Shown: in pieces, positions 1 through 6,044 of the stretch
Position numbering within the stretch: position 1 is the stretch's first letter
Layout: every line of letters starts with the position of its first letter
Origin: Halomonas sp.
GTDB lineage: Bacteria; Pseudomonadota; Gammaproteobacteria; Pseudomonadales; Halomonadaceae
Reading direction: 5' to 3'
Length of the DNA stretch: 6,044 nt
Assembly (NCBI GenBank): GCA_003560175.1
Contig: PWIZ01000281.1
Location: 1-6,044 of the forward strand
Program-made: the position numbers and the translations under genes
The notes under the pieces: model-generated
What the model was told of the DNA's origin: nothing
What the model saw: only the letters and a program-made list of their open reading frames with translations
The model's database searches: none

Positions 1-1326
<1,326 letters not shown>

Positions 1327-1335
1327 TCAACCTTC

Positions 1336-1350
1336 GGCCACCGGGTGGCC
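1336..1350. repeat. Perfect inverted repeat upstream of katG promoter
   Basis: GGCCACC and GGTGGCC are 7-bp perfect complementary arms around a single base. The centre lies about 62 bp upstream of the start predicted from the candidate katG promoter, where an activator could bind. There is no T-run, so it is not a terminator. In GC-rich DNA an arm of this length can arise by chance. Confidence 0.45.
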
Positions 1351-1447
1351 CTGGCTGCGGCCCCGCGCCCCTATACAGCCAACCTACGCCCTTTACATTC
1401 ATTAGCACAAGGCGAGATTGCCGACCGCGACGATAGCTAATCTTCAT

Positions 1448-1480
1448 CGGCAGGCAGCGGTGGAGGTGCTACGCCTGCCG
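1448..1480. repeat. Inverted repeat able to form a hairpin
   Basis: CGGCAGGC (1448-1455) and GCCTGCCG (1473-1480) are perfectly complementary 8-bp arms. The stem can extend by AGC (1456-1458) with GCT (1468-1470) after a 2-nt bulge. No U-run follows on either strand, and no gene ends here, so a terminator role is unlikely. An operator or a chance repeat are both possible. Confidence 0.4.
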
Positions 1481-1506
1481 CCCTCACGATGGCGAGCACC
1501 CCGGTT

Positions 1507-1536
1507 TTTATACGGGGACGGCTGATGTAATAATAT
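1507..1536 (+). promoter_or_regulatory. Candidate promoter of the diguanylate cyclase
   Basis: TTTATA (1507-1512, 4/6 to the -35 box) and TAATAT (1531-1536, 4/6 to the -10 box) are separated by 18 bp. They sit in an AT-richer patch of an otherwise GC-rich region. Transcription from about 1543 would give a leader of about 84 nt that includes the whole hairpin at 1580-1622. Both boxes are imperfect, so this is only a candidate. Confidence 0.3.
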
Positions 1537-1579
1537 GCCCCTTAACTACAATTATCGCCCGATGCCCAGATCGACACGC

Positions 1580-1622
1580 CCTCCTGGCCTGCCTGGTGCG
1601 GTATCGAGGCGGCCTCAGGAGG
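1580..1622 (+). promoter_or_regulatory. Hairpin sequestering the cyclase ribosome-binding site
   Basis: The 5' arm CCTCCTGGCCTGCCT (1580-1594) pairs with the 3' arm AGGCGGCCTCAGGAGG (1607-1622). The stem has 7 base pairs, then 3 after a CU bulge (1614-1615), then 4 after a U bulge (1590). That makes 14 Watson-Crick pairs, mostly G-C, around a 12-nt loop. The outer 3' arm contains the whole AGGAGG Shine-Dalgarno (1617-1622). The TTG start follows at 1627. If the leader is transcribed, ribosome access would need this stem to open. The pairing is read directly from the sequence; the regulatory role is inferred. Confidence 0.55.
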
Positions 1623-1623
1623 T
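1617..1623 (+). promoter_or_regulatory. Strong Shine-Dalgarno that decides the TTG start
   Basis: AGGAGGT is a full match to the anti-Shine-Dalgarno, with AGGAGG ending 4 nt before the TTG at 1627. The next in-frame start candidates are TTG at 1639 and ATG at 1642, 16 and 19 nt away, which is too far. No start codon lies in frame upstream before the TAA at 1543. The 4-nt spacing is a little short. The site is buried in the hairpin at 1580-1622. Confidence 0.65.
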
Positions 1624-1626
1624 CTC

Positions 1627-3636
1627 TTGTTCAAGCGGTTGATGCCCGGTGCCCTGAGTCGGCGCCTGCAGACCCTTCAGGGGCGTCTGCTGGTGGGGCT
1701 GGTGATGACCTGGCTGGCCATCATCGGCCTGCTGCTGGGCGTGGCCTGGGGCATCGGCCAGACGCTGGTGCGAGACGCCAGCCTCTCCCACCTGGGGTAT
1801 CAGGCAGAGGTATTGAGCCAGGGACTGCAGGACCGGCTCAGCCAGCGCCTGGCGGCGCTGACTCACTTCTCGGACCAGCTGGCCGAAGGCCCGAACGGTG
1901 AGGTGGCGGAGCGCCTCGAGCAGAACCGCAGCCTGCTGGCCTATTTCGAGGGCATCATGATCACGGATGCCGAGGGCAGGGTGGTGGCCGACCTGCCGGA
2001 AGTGCCCGGCCGCGTCGGTCTCGAGACGGCTTCCACAGAATACTTCCCGATGCTGCGCCACTCCCGCTGGCCCTATGTGAGCCGGCCCTTCATCGGTCGG
2101 GCCAGCGGGCAGCCGCTGGTGCTGATGCTGGTGCCCCGTTTCACCGACGATGGGAACTTCGATGGCGCGGTGGGCGGTCTCCTCAATCTGGCCCATGGCC
2201 AGTTCTTTCGCAGCATCGCCTCCCTGACCTTCCAGCACGCCGGGCACGTGGCGATCTTCACGGCCGACGGCGCCCCGGTGTTCGTGCCCACCTCCCTGAA
2301 CGGGACCGTCGAGGCACTGCTGCGACGCGATCCGCCGGATTTCCAGCTGGCGCTGGATGGCTGGGAAGGTGAGGCCCGCCATGAGCTGGAAGGCAGTACC
2401 ATGCTGGCGGCCTACCGGCAGGTGTGGGAGTCCGACTGGGTGGTGGCTATGATGATGCCCCGTGAGTCGGTAATGGCCCCCCTGCAGGCGTTCCTCGAGC
2501 GGCTGTGGTGGACCTGGCTGGTGGTCGCCCTGTTGCTGCTGGCGGTCACCCGCTGGTGGGTGGGCCGCCAGCTGACCCCGCTGCACCGCCTGGAGGGGCA
2601 GATTGCCGAGGTCGGTGCCGGCACACGCCAGCGGCTGGCGCTGTCGACCGACCTCCAGGAACTCACCCAGGTGTCCGATGCCTTCAACCGACTGGAGCAT
2701 GAACGCGGCGAGGCTCTCGATAACCTGCGTGACCGAGAGGTCTTTCTCGACGCCGTGCTGGGTTCGACGCCGACGGGCATGTTCATCGCCGATCTCGAGG
2801 GGCGCGTCACTTACCTGAACCCGGCGCTGCAGTCGCTTCTCGGCCTGTCGGCCACCGATCCGGGCGGTAATGTCTGGGCGCGGATTCACGTGGATGACCG
2901 TCAGGATGCCGTCGATCTCTGGCGACACACCCTCGAGCATGGCAGCGACTTCGTCCGCCAGCTGAGGATTCATGACGACAGGGGCAGTCAGCTCTGGATC
3001 GAAGTGCATGCCAGCCGAGTGCTGGGTCGCAGCGAGCCGCTGGGTTACGTCGGAACGGTCAAGGACATCACCGAGCGGCAGCACCAGGAAGCCCTGCAGC
3101 GCTGGGAGGCCGAGCACGATCCGCTGACCGGCCTGCTCAACCGGCGGGGCTTCGAGCGCCGCCTGGAAGAGGCGCTGGCCGACTTCACCAAGACCGGTAC
3201 CCCTTCGGTGGTGATCCTCTTCGATCTGGATCACTTCAAGCCGGTCAATGACGAGGGTGGGCACGCGCTCGGCGATGAGCTGCTGCGACGCTTGGCCCAG
3301 GTGGTGGCCTGGGAGATCCGGGCCAGCGACCACCTGGGGCGCCAGGGCGGCGACGAGTTCGGCATGCTGCTGCCGAGTTGTACCCTCGGTCACGCCCAGA
3401 AGATTGCCGAGTCGGTCCGCGACGCCGTTGCCCAGGTCAGCGTGACCCACGCGGGCAAGGAGTATTTCGTGACCGCCAGCATCGGGCTGACCCAGTTCAT
3501 GGAGGGCGATGACGCCATCGGTTCGGTGCTGGCTCGTGCCGACGGGGCCAGCTACGACGCCAAGCGTCGGGGGCGTAACGTCGTGGTGGTGGATCGGGGA
3601 GAGGCCGGTTGCGCGGCGGGTGTCGGGGCATATTGA
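1627..3636 (+). CDS. Membrane-bound sensor diguanylate cyclase (dCache-HAMP-PAS-GGDEF)
   Basis: Makes cyclic di-GMP from two GTP in response to a periplasmic signal; 669 residues. In order: short cytoplasmic N-terminus; TM1 about 21-45; periplasmic region about 46-290 resembling a double Cache sensor (ITDAEGRVVADLP at 112-124); TM2 about 293-313; HAMP linker about 314-366; PAS about 371-485 ending in VKDITERQ; GGDEF domain about 495-655. The catalytic motif GGDEF is intact (574-578). The metal-binding Asp533 lies in FDLDHFK, and DPLTGLLNRRG (498-508) opens the domain. RASD (565-568), five residues before GGDEF, is a canonical RxxD inhibitory site, so product feedback is expected. There is no EAL or HD-GYP domain. 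The protein therefore appears to be an active cyclase only. The signal it senses and the output it controls cannot be read from the sequence. The start is TTG, behind a hairpin-buried Shine-Dalgarno. The gene is convergent with the lysR-type gene across 22 bp, with no clear terminator. Confidence 0.93.
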   Translation: MFKRLMPGALSRRLQTLQGRLLVGLVMTWLAIIGLLLGVAWGIGQTLVRDASLSHLGYQAEVLSQGLQDRLSQRLAALTHFSDQLAEGPNGEVAERLEQNRSLLAYFEGIMITDAEGRVVADLPEVPGRVGLETASTEYFPMLRHSRWPYVSRPFIGRASGQPLVLMLVPRFTDDGNFDGAVGGLLNLAHGQFFRSIASLTFQHAGHVAIFTADGAPVFVPTSLNGTVEALLRRDPPDFQLALDGWEGEARHELEGSTMLAAYRQVWESDWVVAMMMPRESVMAPLQAFLERLWWTWLVVALLLLAVTRWWVGRQLTPLHRLEGQIAEVGAGTRQRLALSTDLQELTQVSDAFNRLEHERGEALDNLRDREVFLDAVLGSTPTGMFIADLEGRVTYLNPALQSLLGLSATDPGGNVWARIHVDDRQDAVDLWRHTLEHGSDFVRQLRIHDDRGSQLWIEVHASRVLGRSEPLGYVGTVKDITERQHQEALQRWEAEHDPLTGLLNRRGFERRLEEALADFTKTGTPSVVILFDLDHFKPVNDEGGHALGDELLRRLAQVVAWEIRASDHLGRQGGDEFGMLLPSCTLGHAQKIAESVRDAVAQVSVTHAGKEYFVTASIGLTQFMEGDDAIGSVLARADGASYDAKRRGRNVVVVDRGEAGCAAGVGAY

Positions 3637-3658
3637 GCTTGCGCTAGTCTGGCGGTGT

Positions 3659-4606
3659 TCACGTCTCGGCACCGGGCAGCGCTAGCTCCCTGACCTCGCC
3701 CATCAGGAAGTCGCGGTTGGCCTCCAGCGCCTCGCGCAGGAAGTCCCACAGCAGGCGCACCCGGGCCAGGCGGCGCTGCTCCTGGCGAGCGGTGATCCAG
3801 AACTGGCGGTCGACCGCGACCTCCTCCTTCAGCACGTTGACGAGTGACTCCGAGGTGCTGGCCATGAAGCAGGGCAGTACCGCCAGCCCCGCGCCGTGCA
3901 GGCAGGCGGCGTGCTGGGTGGTCACGCTGGTGCTGCGCATGGCGAAGTGCGGGCCGGGGTGGCCGACCACCGCGGGGTCGAGCAGCGGCTCCAGGTAGCT
4001 GAGCTGCTCGCTGAAGATCAGGTCGTCCACGTAGCCGATCAGGCGGTGCTCGCCCAGCTCGGCAAGCCGCTGCGGACGGCCGTGGCGGTCGAGATACCCC
4101 TCGCTGGCGTAGAGCCGCAGCCGGTAGTCGCATAGCCGCGAGATCACCAGGCCCGGGCTCACCGGGCGCTCCACGGTGATGGCCAGGTCCGCCTCGTGGC
4201 GGCTCAGGTTGACCACCCGGGGCAGGGCGAGCAGATCCAGAGTCACCCCGGGGTGGCGTTCACAGAAGGCCGAGAGCAGCGGGGCGATCACCCAGGTGCC
4301 GAAGCCCTCGGTCACCCCCAGGCGGATCTGCCCGCTGATCTGGTGATTCTTGTCGGTCAGGCTCTCGCTGGCCTCGAAGGCGTGGCGGGCCATCTCCTCG
4401 GCGTGGGCGAGCAGCTGCTGGCCGGCCTCCGTCAGATGGTACCCATGGGTGCTGCGCTCGAAGAGCTGAGTGTTGAGTTTCTGTTCGAAACGCCGGGTGC
4501 GCCGCGACAGGGTGGAGTGGTCCAGCCCCAGCCGGCGGGCGGCATCGGTGAGCCGCTGGCTGCGTGCCACCTCGAGAAAGATCTGGATATCCTGCCAGTC
4601 GAGCAT
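3659..4606 (-). CDS. LysR-type transcriptional regulator
   Basis: A 315-residue DNA-binding regulator of normal family length. Residues 1-62 form the winged helix-turn-helix; the segment LTDAARRLGLDHSTLSRR (19-36) is the recognition motif, and FERSTHGYHLTEAGQQLL (49-66) is the wing and start of the linker helix. A linker helix follows to about 90. A periplasmic-binding-protein-like effector domain runs about 92-300 and starts with GQIRLGVTEGFG. I chose the ATG at 4606 because AGAGGA (4609-4614 on the minus strand) lies just upstream and the protein then begins MLDWQDIQIF, as is typical. An ATG at 4648 would add 14 residues but has no ribosome-binding site and lies inside the palindrome at 4638-4661. 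The gene is divergent from the mmsA-family gene, so it is the likely regulator of that gene and perhaps of itself. The effector is unknown; a catabolic intermediate is a reasonable guess. Confidence 0.93.
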   Translation of the reverse strand: MLDWQDIQIFLEVARSQRLTDAARRLGLDHSTLSRRTRRFEQKLNTQLFERSTHGYHLTEAGQQLLAHAEEMARHAFEASESLTDKNHQISGQIRLGVTEGFGTWVIAPLLSAFCERHPGVTLDLLALPRVVNLSRHEADLAITVERPVSPGLVISRLCDYRLRLYASEGYLDRHGRPQRLAELGEHRLIGYVDDLIFSEQLSYLEPLLDPAVVGHPGPHFAMRSTSVTTQHAACLHGAGLAVLPCFMASTSESLVNVLKEEVAVDRQFWITARQEQRRLARVRLLWDFLREALEANRDFLMGEVRELALPGAET

Positions 4607-4637
4607 GGGTCCTCTCTTCGTTGCCGGCTCAAGCCGC

Positions 4638-4661
4638 TGTTTGTGCATGAGTGCACAAACA
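4638..4661. promoter_or_regulatory. Palindromic operator candidate for the LysR-type regulator
   Basis: TGTTTGTGCA (4638-4647) and TGCACAAACA (4652-4661) are perfectly complementary 10-bp arms around the 4-bp spacer TGAG. The palindrome lies in the leader of the regulator gene, 32 bp from its start codon. Its centre is about 65 bp upstream of the start predicted from the mmsA promoter candidate. LysR-family recognition sites are commonly dyads near -65 in the divergent region they share with their target. The CACAAA half-site recurs at 4739-4744. The palindrome is certain; the binding protein is inferred. Confidence 0.65.
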
Positions 4662-4678
4662 ATGTGCCCGAGTGCCCG

Positions 4679-4708
4679 TTGTCACGCCATCCGACCTCTG
4701 GATAGACT
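4679..4708 (+). promoter_or_regulatory. Candidate promoter of mmsA
   Basis: TTGTCA (4679-4684, 5/6 to the -35 box) and TAGACT (4703-4708, 4/6 to the -10 box) are separated by 18 bp. Transcription would start near 4715 and give a leader of about 110 nt. The weak -10 and long spacer suit a promoter that needs an activator. It was assigned by eye. Confidence 0.4.
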
Positions 4709-4750
4709 GGCTCCCATCGCATTCCGTGTTTTTATACACACAAAGTCTAA

Positions 4751-4799
4751 TGCCGGGGCGATCCATGCCAACCCCCAACAACAAGCCGATTCCCCGGCA
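4751..4799. repeat. Inverted repeat in the mmsA leader
   Basis: TGCCGGGG (4751-4758) and CCCCGGCA (4792-4799) are perfectly complementary 8-bp arms separated by 33 nt. They fall inside the predicted mmsA leader and stop about 12 nt before the ribosome-binding site, so they leave it free. A leader hairpin or a chance GC-rich repeat are both possible. Confidence 0.4.
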
Positions 4800-4811
4800 G
4801 TGAACGCATAG

Positions 4812-4818
4812 AGAGGAG
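4812..4818 (+). promoter_or_regulatory. mmsA ribosome-binding site
   Basis: AGAGGAG lies 7 nt before the ATG at 4826, a standard spacing that supports this start codon. Confidence 0.7.
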
Positions 4819-4825
4819 CACGCCC

Positions 4826-6044
4826 ATGTCAGTCCGCGAAATCCCCATGGTTATCGATGGCCAGGCCATCCAGTCCCAGAGCCAGGAGTGGCGCGACGTG
4901 GTCAACCCGGCCACCCAGGAAGTGGTCGCCCGGGTGCCGTTCTGCACCGCGGAGGAGGTGGAGCGGGCCGTGGCCAGCGCCAAGGAGGCCTTCAAGACCT
5001 GGCGCAAGGTCCCGCTGGGCAAGCGCATGCGCATCATGCTCAAGCTCCAGGCGCTGATCCGCGACAACACCGCCGAGCTGGCCGCCCTGATCACCGAGGA
5101 GCACGGCAAGACCCTGCCCGACGCCGAGGGTGAAGTGGGCCGCGGCCTGGAAGTGGTGGAGCACGCCTGCTCGATCACTTCCCTGCAGCTGGGCGAACTG
5201 GCCGAGAACGCCGCCAGCGAGGTGGACGTCTACACCATGCACCAGCCGCTGGGCGTGGGTGCGGGCATCACCGCCTTCAACTTCCCGATCATGCTGCCCT
5301 GCTTCATGTTCCCGCTGGCCATCGCCACCGGCAACACCTTCGTGCTCAAGCCCTCCGAGCAGGACCCGAGCTCCACCATGCGCCTGGTCGAGCTGGCCCA
5401 GGAAGCGGGCATTCCGCCCGGGGTGCTCAACGTGGTCCACGGCGGGCCGGACGTGGCCAACCAGATCGCCGACCATGCCGACATCAAGGCGCTCTCATTC
5501 ATCGGCTCCACTCACGTGGGCTCGCTGCTCTACAACCGCGCCGCCGCCGCCGGCAAGCGCATGCAGTCCATGATGGGCGCCAAGAACCACTGCGTGGTGA
5601 TGCCGGATGCCAACCGCAGCCAGGCCATCAACAACCTGCTCGGCTCCGCCTTCGGCGCCGCCGGTCAGCGCTGCATGGCCAACTCGGTGGTGGTGCTGGT
5701 GGGCGAGGCACGCGAGTGGCTGGATGACCTCGTCGACGGTGCCCGCAACATGAAGGTCGGTCCCGGCACCCAGCGCGACGCCGACCTGGGTCCGCTGGTC
5801 TCCCCCCAGGCCAAGGAGCGCGTGGAGCGGCTGATCACCGCCGGCGAGAAGGAGGGTGCCAGGCTGCTGGTGGACGGCCGCGGCTACGAGGTGTCGGGCT
5901 ACGAGCACGGCAACTTTGTCGGCCCCACCCTGTTCGCCGACGTGACCGCGGAGATGACCATCTATCGCGAGGAGATCTTCGGTCCGGTGCTGTGCGTGGT
6001 GAGCGTCGAGACCCTGGACGACGCCATCGAGTTCATCAACGCCA
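4826..6044 (+). CDS. mmsA: CoA-acylating methylmalonate-semialdehyde dehydrogenase, N-terminal 406 residues (cut by window edge)
   Basis: Aldehyde dehydrogenase superfamily member that converts methylmalonate semialdehyde to propionyl-CoA, and malonate semialdehyde to acetyl-CoA, using NAD+ and CoA with loss of the carboxyl group. The family works in valine, thymine, beta-alanine and myo-inositol breakdown in the cytoplasm. About 406 of the usual 500 residues are visible. AFNFPIMLPCF (150-160) carries the active-site Asn152, and FVLKPSEQDPS (172-182) the NAD-binding lysine. FIGSTHVG (225-232) is the dinucleotide loop. GQRC (280-283) holds Arg282 and the catalytic Cys283, and EEIFGPV (382-388) is also conserved. 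The general-base Glu of ordinary aldehyde dehydrogenases is replaced in MMGAKNHCVV (249-258), the mark of the CoA-dependent branch. Arg106 in GRGLEVVEHA is also typical of the family. The neighbouring LysR-type gene is divergent and probably regulates it. An inositol-pathway iolA role cannot be excluded, but no iol gene is seen. The downstream partner, often mmsB, would lie outside the window. Confidence 0.93.
   Translation, partial: MSVREIPMVIDGQAIQSQSQEWRDVVNPATQEVVARVPFCTAEEVERAVASAKEAFKTWRKVPLGKRMRIMLKLQALIRDNTAELAALITEEHGKTLPDAEGEVGRGLEVVEHACSITSLQLGELAENAASEVDVYTMHQPLGVGAGITAFNFPIMLPCFMFPLAIATGNTFVLKPSEQDPSSTMRLVELAQEAGIPPGVLNVVHGGPDVANQIADHADIKALSFIGSTHVGSLLYNRAAAAGKRMQSMMGAKNHCVVMPDANRSQAINNLLGSAFGAAGQRCMANSVVVLVGEAREWLDDLVDGARNMKVGPGTQRDADLGPLVSPQAKERVERLITAGEKEGARLLVDGRGYEVSGYEHGNFVGPTLFADVTAEMTIYREEIFGPVLCVVSVETLDDAIEFINA

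Larger units (their letters stand above)
4607..4825. other. Divergent intergenic region, lysR-type gene / mmsA
   Basis: This 219-bp non-coding region carries the palindrome at 4638-4661, a candidate mmsA promoter at 4679-4708, an AT-rich patch around 4726-4751 with a second possible -10 box (TCTAAT, 4746-4751, 5/6) but no good -35, an 8-bp inverted repeat (4751-4799) and the mmsA ribosome-binding site. I see no convincing promoter for the regulator. GTGACA on the minus strand (plus 4679-4684) is a good -35 match but has no good -10 partner. Confidence 0.6.

Noticed and set aside
1401..1440. A c-di-GMP (GEMM) riboswitch upstream of the cyclase, suggested by a GCACAAGGCGA word
   Set aside because: The conserved GEMM core and its two-helix arrangement are absent, and the word lies upstream of the predicted transcription start.
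3637..3658. A shared terminator between the convergent cyclase and regulator genes
   Set aside because: The 22-bp gap has no stem and no T-run on either strand. Termination must be Rho-dependent or inside a neighbouring gene.
1615..3672. A 685-codon open frame on the minus strand, fully opposite the diguanylate cyclase
   Set aside because: The plus-strand frame has complete recognisable domains and a perfect ribosome-binding site. The minus frame is rich in His, Gln, Gly and Pro with no domain, as expected for the antisense of GC-rich coding DNA.
3552..4133. Minus-strand 193-codon frame overlapping the convergent gene ends
   Set aside because: It is an out-of-frame shadow of the LysR-type gene with Arg/Pro/Ala-rich composition. 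The in-frame regulator explains this DNA.
4607..4648. A 14-residue N-terminal extension of the LysR-type regulator from the ATG at 4648
   Set aside because: It has no ribosome-binding site, the ATG lies in the spacer of the palindrome, and the extension MHKQRLEPATKRGP is not typical of the family. The ATG at 4606 has a Shine-Dalgarno and the usual LysR N-terminus.

Overview
The window looks like ordinary chromosomal DNA from a GC-rich Gram-negative proteobacterium. The strong G/C bias at third codon positions and the style of the four proteins fit a gammaproteobacterium of the Halomonas/Chromohalobacter kind. That placement is an impression from protein style, not a database result. I see no insertion sequence, prophage gene, CRISPR array, tRNA or rRNA, and no gene of a known defence or biosynthetic system.

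Layout from left to right. Positions 1-1245 (minus strand) hold the first 415 codons of a bifunctional catalase-peroxidase, katG, which runs off the left edge. Positions 1246-1626 are a 381-bp divergent intergenic region with candidate promoters and several inverted repeats. Positions 1627-3636 (plus strand) hold a complete membrane-bound sensor diguanylate cyclase: TM, periplasmic dCache-like sensor, TM, HAMP, PAS, GGDEF with an I-site. It starts at a TTG codon. Positions 3659-4606 (minus strand) hold a complete LysR-type regulator, convergent with the cyclase and separated from it by 22 bp. Positions 4607-4825 are a second divergent intergenic region with a near-perfect 24-bp palindrome. Positions 4826-6044 (plus strand) hold the first 406 codons of a CoA-acylating (methyl)malonate-semialdehyde dehydrogenase (mmsA family), which runs off the right edge.

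There are three functional modules. KatG is cytoplasmic peroxide defence. The cyclase turns a periplasmic signal into cyclic di-GMP. The LysR/mmsA pair is a classic divergent regulator-target arrangement, probably for valine, beta-alanine, inositol or related semialdehyde catabolism. Nothing shows that the modules work together.

No new multi-gene system is visible. The two signals most worth checking are regulatory. One is a roughly 14-bp interrupted hairpin whose 3' arm is the AGGAGG ribosome-binding site of the cyclase, directly before its TTG start; it suggests translational control of c-di-GMP synthesis. The other is the palindrome between lysR and mmsA, centred about 65 bp upstream of the start predicted from a candidate mmsA promoter.
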